From NCBI GenBank assembly GCA_017161665.1, contig JADFCT010000212.1, positions 1 to 6,631 of the forward strand: 6,631 nt of DNA, written 5' to 3'. This stretch comes from Candidatus Sumerlaeota bacterium (GTDB lineage Bacteria; Sumerlaeota; Sumerlaeia; JADFCT01). This document shows positions 1 through 6,079 of this stretch, one piece after another. The position numbers and the translations under genes were made by a program. Under the pieces are notes generated by a model. The model ran no database searches. It was not told the origin of the DNA and saw nothing but the letters and a program-made list of their open reading frames with translations. The first letter of the stretch is position 1. Each line of letters starts with the position of its first letter.

Positions 1-698
1 TTCCTCGGCGGGTTGGCTCCGAGTGTCTGCAAGGTTTCCGCCATTGACACCGGGTCGAGCATAAAGCTGCCCAATGCGCAGACCCCGATTTGCTTCAAAA
101 TCATGTACCCGAGAAAACCAGTTGAGTCAGACAAGGCGTCCATCGTTTTGATTGCGCCTTCTTCAAATGCCTTTTCCTTTCCCGGAACCACCGTATGTTC
201 GCCAATGGCGACACAGCGCTGTGGGGTGGCAAAGCGGATGAAATCTTTTTGCTGTACAAAATCTTTACCGAGACCGGCGATTTGCCCCATAGATCGAACC
301 GGCGACATCTGGGCTTTGACAATGCGGTAAACCGGCTCCCAAGGGCCTTCCACTACCATCTCCAGGCAACGGGTACATAGCTCGAAGATCCGGTCGAATT
401 GTTTTTCATGAAATTCGTCATGATCTTGCCAATGTTCCCACATGGTATACTGATAGTTGCGGAGAGGGTTCAGCGTCTTTTCCATGTGAATGCTACCTCC
501 CCCAAATCTACCTGCAAGAGGTAAAATGCCTGTTTGGAGGCTAGCCATAAAACCGACAAATCCCGGGTGTGTGGCGGTGGTGATACATACCCGGGGCCCC
601 ACTTTGCCCATCAGATCGAAACTTTCTTCATTGTTCAAAACTTTAGACATGTTCAGGGCAAGGTAAATGGGGGATCCTGTCGTATCTTCAGTTTTCAT
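1..698 (-). CDS. sor: Sulfur oxygenase reductase (SOR), 3' end cut by window edge
   Basis: SOR is a cytoplasmic mononuclear iron enzyme that converts elemental sulfur plus oxygen, without cofactors, into sulfite, thiosulfate and sulfide. The frame stays open from the ATG at 698 to the left edge, giving 232 codons; the family is about 310 residues, so roughly the last 75-80 are missing. Known catalytic residues of the Acidianus ambivalens enzyme all appear here, shifted by a constant seven: Cys38 in VGPRVCITTA (Cys31, the persulfidated cysteine), His93 and His97 in WQDHDEFH (iron ligands His86 and His90), Cys108 and Cys111 in LCTRC (Cys101 and Cys104), and Glu121 in EGPWEPVY (iron ligand Glu114). 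The HPGFVGF motif follows Cys38. The start is set by GGAGGT five bases upstream and overlaps the preceding small ORF by 11 bases, suggesting translational coupling. It is the last visible gene of the sulfur operon. The family call is near certain; whether the C-terminus is intact is unknown. Confidence 0.96.
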   Translation of the reverse strand, partial: MKTEDTTGSPIYLALNMSKVLNNEESFDLMGKVGPRVCITTATHPGFVGFMASLQTGILPLAGRFGGGSIHMEKTLNPLRNYQYTMWEHWQDHDEFHEKQFDRIFELCTRCLEMVVEGPWEPVYRIVKAQMSPVRSMGQIAGLGKDFVQQKDFIRFATPQRCVAIGEHTVVPGKEKAFEEGAIKTMDALSDSTGFLGYMILKQIGVCALGSFMLDPVSMAETLQTLGANPPR

Positions 699-831
699 AC
701 TGCACCTCCTTCTTCGTCATCTTTGAACAGGCGAGCGGTTTTCTGGAGATGCGAAAAGTGAGCCAACTCAGGATACCAATGCCAATGCCAACGACATACG
801 GCGACCAGCGCACTTCGGTTAAGAATTCCAT
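688..831 (-). pseudogene. Truncated YeeE/YedE-like sulfur transporter, N-terminal helix only (47 aa)
   Basis: This 47-residue ORF starts at an ATG preceded by GGAGGG seven bases away, 18 bases after the persulfide dioxygenase stop, so it is probably translated. The sequence WSPYVVGIGIGILSWLTF followed by RKPLACS resembles, from memory, the first transmembrane segment of YeeE/YedE (DUF395) sulfur or thiosulfate transporters, where a WSPY...G..IG.LSW.TF stretch leads to a KPLG.S motif and many more helices. Here the resemblance stops at about residue 36. A charged tail (KMTKKEVQYEN) follows and ends in TGA, inside the start of sor. The simplest reading is a yeeE gene broken at the point where sor was inserted, the remnant being kept because it carries the sor ribosome binding site. 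It could instead be a genuine single-helix membrane protein. The family assignment rests on about 30 residues and is moderate. Confidence 0.6.
704..709 (-). promoter_or_regulatory. sor ribosome binding site inside the preceding ORF
   Basis: GGAGGT lies five bases before the sor ATG and inside the coding sequence of the YeeE-like remnant. A ribosome ending at the remnant's TGA (690-688) finishes within the first codons of sor, so termination and re-initiation can be coupled. This strong site supports the start at 698 rather than the in-frame internal ATG at 485. That ATG also has a GGAGGT upstream, but starting there would remove the catalytic Cys38. Confidence 0.75.
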
Positions 832-849
832 CCGATTGCCCTCCATTGT

Positions 850-2301
850 TTATTCTGCGTCCCAGTGTCTCTTAACTTCGCTAAAGTTCGTGAAGAATCT
901 CGAGCCATGGGGATTGACGCAGATCCGGCACTCCCGGCTGTACCCGGCAGCGCGATAGCCCGTCAATCCACCGGCGACATTATAGACATTGTTGAATCCA
1001 TGCTGTTTGAGAATGCTGGCGCCGAGGGTGGAACGATTCCCCGAGCTACAAATAAGGACGATTCTTTTGTCCTTATTCAGTTCATTGTGGCGGGTGCGCA
1101 ACTCAGCCACCGGGATATTGATGGCGCCTTTGATATGGGTATCCGCATATTCCAGGGGTGCGCGGACGTCGAGTAGAACAAAACTGGTGGCGCCGGTGGT
1201 CATGTCGTGCAAGTCCTCGGCTGAAGTCAGATTGATATGACTGGTCTCAAAACCGGCCATGGCCCAGGCGACCATGCCGCCATCCAGATAACCCACAATA
1301 CGATCCACGCCAACCCGGCGCGCCCAGGTATTGGATTCCAGCGCCTTCCGATAATCATCGGCTATCAATAAGATATCCTTGTCCGTCGGCAAAACCCAGC
1401 CGGCAAAAGTCGGAAAGTTGCCGTTGAGATCAAGATGCCAGACGCCGGGGATGTGCTGGCCGGCAAAGGCGTGATAGCCGCGGGTGTCCAGGAGGGCAAT
1501 ATTGGCGGCGCTCATGCGTTCCTTGAATTGGCTTGGGCCTAATTCCTCCATCGTGGGGAGGTCGTCAATCAGAGCCGGTCCCTGGCGGTTGATGTCGCTG
1601 CAGCGGCTAAAATGATCAGGGGCCGGTGGCATATCCTCCGTAAGGGATTTGATAAACGCCGATGGGTCTTTGAATTGAAGCGCAGAGTTAAAGTTGCGTT
1701 CATAGCCGATGGTGGAGCGCCATTTGGCGCCCATCGCACGACCGCACAAGGAACCCGCGCCGTGCGCGGGATAGACTTCGACATAATCAGGTAGTTTCAA
1801 TAATTTGTCATGCAGGCTGTGGTAGAGTTTTTCCGCCAGTTCCTCTGCCATGTCGGGGAAAAGGTCTGGCCTTCCGACATCCCCAACAAAAAGCGTATCG
1901 CCCACAAACACGCCGATGGGGCTATCGGACCGGGCTTTGTCGATCACGACATAGCTGAGATGTTCCGGGGTATGGCCAGGGGTTTCCAATACCTGGAGAA
2001 GCATATCCTCCAATTCGATGGAATCGCCTTCCGTCAGGGCCACGTGATCGAAGGAACACTGTGCCGATTTCGCTATGTAAATTCGGGCGCCGGTTTTTTC
2101 CGCCAGATCCATGTGGCCCGAAACGAAATCAGCATGAAGATGAGTCTGAAGAATGTGGGTGATTTCCACCCCCATCTTACGGGCTTCGGTGATGTAGACA
2201 TCGACATTCCGTTGAGGATCGATGACAGCGCAACAATTCTTACCCGCGAGCAGGTAAGAACTGTGCGCAATTTTACCGATGAAAAAATGTTTAAGCAGCA
2301 T
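850..2301 (-). CDS. CstB-like persulfide dioxygenase / rhodanese fusion (483 aa)
   Basis: This protein is predicted to oxidise thiol persulfides (such as glutathione persulfide) to sulfite with a mononuclear iron and to transfer sulfane sulfur, giving or consuming thiosulfate in the cytoplasm. Residues 1 to about 190 are a metallo-beta-lactamase fold of the ETHE1/PDO type. The likely iron ligands are His54 in THLHADF, His110 in ETPGHTPEH and Asp135 in GDTLF. The canonical HxHxDH motif ends in Phe59 instead of His, as expected for one-iron dioxygenases. His180 sits in YPAHGAGS and Cys186 in GSLCGR. Residues about 255-352 are a rhodanese-like domain with Ala314 where the catalytic cysteine would be, so inactive. 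Residues about 358-462 are an active rhodanese with Cys418 in CSSGNRS. This order matches Staphylococcus aureus CstB (444 residues) with some extra C-terminal residues. AGGAG seven bases upstream supports the ATG. It begins 25 bases after the SLC13 stop and precedes sor, so co-transcription is likely. No symbol is given because orthology to cstB is unproven. Confidence 0.93.
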   Translation of the reverse strand: MLLKHFFIGKIAHSSYLLAGKNCCAVIDPQRNVDVYITEARKMGVEITHILQTHLHADFVSGHMDLAEKTGARIYIAKSAQCSFDHVALTEGDSIELEDMLLQVLETPGHTPEHLSYVVIDKARSDSPIGVFVGDTLFVGDVGRPDLFPDMAEELAEKLYHSLHDKLLKLPDYVEVYPAHGAGSLCGRAMGAKWRSTIGYERNFNSALQFKDPSAFIKSLTEDMPPAPDHFSRCSDINRQGPALIDDLPTMEELGPSQFKERMSAANIALLDTRGYHAFAGQHIPGVWHLDLNGNFPTFAGWVLPTDKDILLIADDYRKALESNTWARRVGVDRIVGYLDGGMVAWAMAGFETSHINLTSAEDLHDMTTGATSFVLLDVRAPLEYADTHIKGAINIPVAELRTRHNELNKDKRIVLICSSGNRSTLGASILKQHGFNNVYNVAGGLTGYRAAGYSRECRICVNPHGSRFFTNFSEVKRHWDAE

Positions 2302-2326
2302 GAGATTTCTCCTTTAGTGTTTGGGC

Positions 2327-4120
2327 CTATAGATAGAGAAAATAAAACACCGGCACGACAATCACAAGAAATAAAATGGTCATTCCGCCACCGGCCCTGA
2401 AATAGTCGGCATTACGATATCCGCCCGAGGACATCAGGAACGCATTGACCTGATGGGTGGGCAAAATAAAGGAATTTGCCGCACACACCGCAGCCATCAA
2501 AGCCAGGGGGCGCGGATCAAGGCCGCCAATGTGCGCCATGCTCATGACCAGCGGGGCCAACACCACAATCGCCCCCACATTGGACATAAACAGCGAAAAC
2601 AAGGTGGATAAAATCGCAACGGCCAAAAGGATCAGCGCCGGATGCCCGCCCTGAACCAGCGACATCACTTTCTCTGCCAGAAAAGTGGCGGTTCCGGTCT
2701 TCTGCATGGCGACCCCTAGGGGAATAAGCCCGGCAAGAAGAAAAACAACCTTCCATTCAATGGCTTGATAGGCCTCCTGGATGGTAAGCGCCCGGGTCAA
2801 TACCATAGCGATCGCGCCGGTGAAAAAAGCCAGCGAGATGGGAGCGCCGGTCATTGCTAATCCAATGGCGCATAAGAAACACAGCGCAGCGACCCAGGAT
2901 TTTGAGGGGGTTTGTTTCTTTTCGACTGTGAACGGCGTCGCCACCACAAAATCAGAGTTCGTTTTCAGATCGCTTATATTCTCCCACAAACCATAGACAA
3001 TCATTGTGTCGCCGGAAAGTATCGGATGGTCTGAAAAATCACCCCGGATTTCTTCTCCCTTGCTGAACATCATCACCGGCTCCACGGCATACCGTTTGCG
3101 AAGTGAAAATTGGCGAATGGTCTGACCGATCATCTCCGAACGAGTCGGGATGATGACTTCTGCAAAACCGGCGCGGGCGGGGTCGTTGAGACTGGAAAAT
3201 CGATAAGCCTGTTCTTGATGTATCAGACTGTAGGCAGAGGCGAATTGTTTCACATTTTCTTCATTGCCCAAAAGCGCCATCTCCTGTCCAGCCTCGAACG
3301 TCGCTTCTCGCCAGGGCGCATATTCCGCCTCCCTGCCTTGCGTGATACCGAGAATATTGAGATTGAATTGTCCCCATACTCCCGATTGTTCGGTCGTTTT
3401 GCCTGCCAATGCGCTGTCTGGGGGAATCACATAGTGACAGATATGATGCGGCAGATGTAGCGCGTCAATGAGTTTCTCCTGCTCCGAAACGGATGCGCCC
3501 GGCGATTCTGAATGAGGTAGAACGTATTTGCCAAATAAGAAAAAGAAGCCAATTCCAGAAAGAAGCAATAGAATACCCACCGGAGTTACGCTGAATAATC
3601 CATAAGGCGCCAAGTCAGCGCCGCGAAGGAGGTCATTGATCAGAATCAGTGGGCCTGAGCCGACCATGCTCAATGTGCCGCCTACGATGGCCGCAAATCC
3701 TATCGGCATGATCAAACCCGATGCCGGGATTTTTTCCCGGCGTGAGATATTGAGAATTCCCGGCAAAAAAAGCGCCGCCGCGCCGATGTTCTGTATAAAT
3801 CCCGATAGCACCCCCACCGATAAAGACATTACCCCAATCACGCTCGACTTTTTGGTCCCCACTTTTTTCAAGACTGCGCGGGAAAACCGATCCATGATGC
3901 CGGTTTGAGCAATGCCCTGTCCTAAAATCATGACGGCTATCATAGCGATCACGGCATTGGAAGAAAAACCGGAGAGCGTTTCTTGCGGCGTCAGCACGCC
4001 GGTCCATCCCAACGCCAACATGCAGACAAGCGCAACGACGTCTATGCGAACGGCTTCGAAAATGAGCGCAAGCACAGTGGCGCTGAGGATCGTCAGAACC
4101 GTGATAATAGTTGGATCCAT
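2327..4120 (-). CDS. SLC13-family anion transporter with two TrkA-C (RCK_C) domains
   Basis: This is a polytopic inner-membrane protein of the SLC13/DASS (divalent anion:Na+ symporter) family; members carry sulfate or dicarboxylates. With the ATG at 4120 it has 597 residues. Numbered from there, helices fill about residues 5-210, with the first pore signature FIQNIGAAALFLP around Asn111. A soluble middle has two TrkA-C-like domains (about 227-300 and 318-382). The second membrane half starts near 395, carries the SNVGA signature at 513-517 and then NSFILPTHQVNA. An in-frame ATG at 4210 would add 30 residues (MANCWYCLFGG...) that look unlike the family N-terminus. The ATG at 4120 gives MDPTIITVL and has AGGA nine bases upstream, so I prefer it; the ATG at 4126 is only three bases from that AGGA. 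As first gene of the sulfur operon it may export sulfate, sulfite or thiosulfate, or import one of them. Direction and substrate cannot be read from sequence. Confidence 0.92.
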   Translation of the reverse strand: MDPTIITVLTILSATVLALIFEAVRIDVVALVCMLALGWTGVLTPQETLSGFSSNAVIAMIAVMILGQGIAQTGIMDRFSRAVLKKVGTKKSSVIGVMSLSVGVLSGFIQNIGAAALFLPGILNISRREKIPASGLIMPIGFAAIVGGTLSMVGSGPLILINDLLRGADLAPYGLFSVTPVGILLLLSGIGFFFLFGKYVLPHSESPGASVSEQEKLIDALHLPHHICHYVIPPDSALAGKTTEQSGVWGQFNLNILGITQGREAEYAPWREATFEAGQEMALLGNEENVKQFASAYSLIHQEQAYRFSSLNDPARAGFAEVIIPTRSEMIGQTIRQFSLRKRYAVEPVMMFSKGEEIRGDFSDHPILSGDTMIVYGLWENISDLKTNSDFVVATPFTVEKKQTPSKSWVAALCFLCAIGLAMTGAPISLAFFTGAIAMVLTRALTIQEAYQAIEWKVVFLLAGLIPLGVAMQKTGTATFLAEKVMSLVQGGHPALILLAVAILSTLFSLFMSNVGAIVVLAPLVMSMAHIGGLDPRPLALMAAVCAANSFILPTHQVNAFLMSSGGYRNADYFRAGGGMTILFLVIVVPVFYFLYL

Positions 4121-4274
4121 ACTCATAATTCCTACGATACGCAAGGGTGTCACATCGCAAGCATACGTGAGGGGTATCCCACCGAAAAGGCAGTACCAAC
4201 AATTTGCCATTCGATCCCCCCCCCAATAATGGGGGTATGCGATGTCTATTGAATTTGTCGGTATATGATAACCA
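4121..4274 (-). promoter_or_regulatory. Leader / possible promoter region of the sulfur operon
   Basis: This 154-base gap lies between the cyclase-UbiA stop and the preferred SLC13 start. On the minus strand TATCAT (4270-4265) matches five of six bases of a -10 box, but no good -35 lies 16-18 bases upstream of it. A second weak pair is TTCAAT with CATTAT about 17 bases further on. Neither is convincing, so the operon may have its own promoter here or be read through from the upstream gene. The region also includes the C9/G5 element at 4216-4235 and the alternative start at 4210. Confidence 0.25.
4216..4235. repeat. C9 homopolymer with adjacent G5 tract, able to form a small hairpin
   Basis: Nine C (4216-4224), then AATAAT, then five G (4231-4235). 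Five C can pair with the five G around a six-base loop. On the minus strand the nine-G run ends six bases before the in-frame alternative SLC13 start ATG at 4210, where it would stand in the Shine-Dalgarno position. Homopolymers of this length change size by slippage in many bacteria, but nothing in a single sequence shows that this one varies. It could also be a sequencing length error. Confidence 0.6.
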
Positions 4275-6014
4275 TCACCTGACGGGGCGTCCCGTCAGGC
4301 GCATGGATTGATTGTCAAATACGATAGGAGTATGGCTTTGTTCTTGTTCGGATTGAACACTCCTGGCCGAGACAAAACGCTCGATCGCAATTGAGGTGGT
4401 TAATCCGAGGGTCGCCAGAATTGAGCAGGTCACGAACACAAGCATGGACCGCGATCCTGGAACGGCGCGCGAGCGAGAGAGGATCAGTCCGGAAATGGCA
4501 GCCATGGAAACTGCGCTTACCGACAGGAAAATGAGTAACTGATGCTCCGACAGGATGACGCCGGCCAGCAGGATCAACGTCAGCAAGTGGAGGGCGAGAA
4601 TAACCGCTTTGGTCCTGTTTCCCCCCAGAATCACCGCAATTGTTTTTTTGCCACCCGCCCGGTCCGACGGTTCATCTGGAAGGGTTGTGGAAAAAGCGCA
4701 TGCCAGCTGGAGAGGAAGGAGAGCCGCAACATATCGCCATGGGAAAGCCTCCAGCGAACCGGCCTGAACGTAGTACCCAAAGATCGGCAGGATCAAGCCG
4801 ACGCCGGCCATTTGCAGGATTTCGCCGCCGCCGCGATAGGAAAGACGAACCGGGGGGAAACTGTATAACCACAACAGCGCCAGCGAGATCAAGATCAGCC
4901 AAGGCGCAAGTGGTCGCCCCTGAACAAGAAGACAAAGCCCGATCAGCCCATTGAAAAGCACGGTGACGGCCACCGCCCTTTTCAGATCCGACACGGTCAA
5001 TTTGCCTTCCACCAGAACGCGCGAGCCGCCAGAGAAAGGCGTAAACGTTGCGTTCAACCGGTCGATAGCGACATCGGCCAGATCATTAGCGTAAACAATG
5101 TAAAGTTGGATCATTAAACCGAACAGCCAGGTCAGAGCCGCCAAGGGCAGATTGAAGGTCCCGGACTGGCTGAACCAGAAGGCCTGCCCAAGAAGCAGCG
5201 GACAAAAAATATATCCCTGGGACGGCAGACGGGAGGCCTGTATCCATGCCCTTATTTTTGATACAGATAATTCCGAATAGCGCCTGAATTCCAGACCGAA
5301 TGCAAAAGGATAGATCACCGCGGCGGAAAATCCGGCCGAGAAGCCGTACAGCAGTTCCTCTACCGGCAGCGGCCCGGCAAACGCATTCAGAAGGTCGTCG
5401 GTATGCCAGTAACGCCCGAAGGTTCCGGGCAGAATGAGTTCCAGCGCCATGCAGACACCGACGTAGCCACTCAGCGCCGCGCCTCCGCTCATACAGGCGT
5501 GGTACCGCAGATCCGGACGGGAGGTCAGCAGCAAAATGGTCGGTAGGGCAATCATAATGACCAATCCTGTATAGATCGCCGGGTATTCTGCGACCCAGCC
5601 GGCCACGGCTGCCAGCAAGGCGGCGCCTATCAGCAGGGCAATTTTCAAGACGGCCAGAGGGGGCGCCTGTGGTTTAACCCTCTGGAGTTGTTTTCGTGCA
5701 AGTGCAGGATAGAGCCCTATTGACATGGCGCCAAGGGCCGCCACGAAAAGAAAGTCCTCCAATCCGAATCCAAACCTCATGGCGGCATCGAAAAGAAACG
5801 GCGGATCCCAGTAATCCGGATAAAACATGAACTCCGTAAATGCAAACGGCAGCGAAATCAGGGCCATCCTGGCCATATGAATGACAAGATCCCTCCGCAA
5901 GACACCGGAGGCAAATACCGGGATGACCATTAGAACGCACAATACAAGAAATGGATAATTTTGAATGCCCAAGCCCGGTTCACCCCCGCAGTCAGATTGT
6001 TCGGAAAGCGTCAA
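4275..6014 (-). CDS. Lycopene cyclase domain - UbiA prenyltransferase fusion membrane protein (579 aa)
   Basis: Integral membrane protein with about 16 predicted helices. Residues about 19-243 look like the CarR/CrtYe-Yf lycopene cyclase family in its two-repeat, seven-helix form. Repeat one has YPDYWDPP (65-72) and GLEDFLF (84-90); repeat two has DDLLNAFAGPLPVEELLY (206-223), with the typical PVEE. Residues about 265-555 are a UbiA-type prenyltransferase with both Asp-rich motifs: NDLADVAID (310-318) and DEPSD (447-451), the latter followed by RAGGKKT. SGGSRVLVEG (328-337) is also typical of UbiA proteins. Known relatives of the two halves form C50-carotenoid lycopene elongase/cyclase pairs, and the Dietzia LbtBC protein joins such domains, so prenylation and cyclisation of a carotenoid or quinone-like isoprenoid is an inference. 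The first usable start is TTG at 6014 with GAGGAA ten bases before it. TTG at 5972 (residue 15), preceded by GGGGGTGA, would start closer to the first helix. A 9-bp hairpin covers the stop. Confidence 0.85.
   Translation of the reverse strand: MTLSEQSDCGGEPGLGIQNYPFLVLCVLMVIPVFASGVLRRDLVIHMARMALISLPFAFTEFMFYPDYWDPPFLFDAAMRFGFGLEDFLFVAALGAMSIGLYPALARKQLQRVKPQAPPLAVLKIALLIGAALLAAVAGWVAEYPAIYTGLVIMIALPTILLLTSRPDLRYHACMSGGAALSGYVGVCMALELILPGTFGRYWHTDDLLNAFAGPLPVEELLYGFSAGFSAAVIYPFAFGLEFRRYSELSVSKIRAWIQASRLPSQGYIFCPLLLGQAFWFSQSGTFNLPLAALTWLFGLMIQLYIVYANDLADVAIDRLNATFTPFSGGSRVLVEGKLTVSDLKRAVAVTVLFNGLIGLCLLVQGRPLAPWLILISLALLWLYSFPPVRLSYRGGGEILQMAGVGLILPIFGYYVQAGSLEAFPWRYVAALLPLQLACAFSTTLPDEPSDRAGGKKTIAVILGGNRTKAVILALHLLTLILLAGVILSEHQLLIFLSVSAVSMAAISGLILSRSRAVPGSRSMLVFVTCSILATLGLTTSIAIERFVSARSVQSEQEQSHTPIVFDNQSMRLTGRPVR
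4278..4299 (-). terminator. Hairpin over the 3' end of the cyclase-UbiA gene
   Basis: CCTGACGGG (4278-4286) and CCCGTCAGG (4291-4299) are perfect complements around the loop GCGT. An outer CCAT (4272-4275) / ATGG (4303-4306) pair could lengthen the stem across a small internal loop. In the minus-strand transcript it covers the last sense codons and abuts the TGA at 4277-4275. No U-run follows, so it is not a standard intrinsic terminator. It may block 3' exonucleases, pause polymerase, or partly separate this gene from the sulfur operon. The inverted repeat is certain; the function is not. Confidence 0.4.
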
Positions 6015-6050
6015 TCGAATTTCGTTCCTCGCCGGATACCCTTTCGCAAT

Positions 6051-6079
6051 ATTGTTCTGGTTCAGCGTAAATCGGACAA
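6051..6079 (-). promoter_or_regulatory. Candidate sigma-70-type promoter of the cyclase-UbiA gene
   Basis: On the minus strand TTGTCC (6079-6074) and AACAAT (6056-6051) are separated by 17 bases. Each matches four of six consensus bases with ideal spacing. Transcription would begin near 6044, leaving a leader of about 30 bases before the TTG at 6014. This is the best-spaced pair I found near the gene, but matches of this quality also arise by chance. Confidence 0.3.

Noticed and set aside
13..330. Plus-strand 105-residue open frame at the left end
   Set aside because: It is antisense to sor, whose active-site residues are all recognisable on the other strand; the plus-strand product has no motif and no ribosome site.
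483..485. Internal ATG as the start of sor
   Set aside because: It also has a GGAGGT upstream, but starting there would delete the catalytic Cys38 region that clearly matches the family; the ATG at 698 has its own strong GGAGGT.
1810..2400. Plus-strand 196-residue open frame
   Set aside because: It is antisense to the metallo-beta-lactamase domain and crosses the operon junction at 2302-2326; no recognisable family.
3633..4226. Minus-strand 197-residue open frame overlapping the transporter
   Set aside because: Another frame of the SLC13 gene; His/Arg-rich product typical of a shifted coding sequence.
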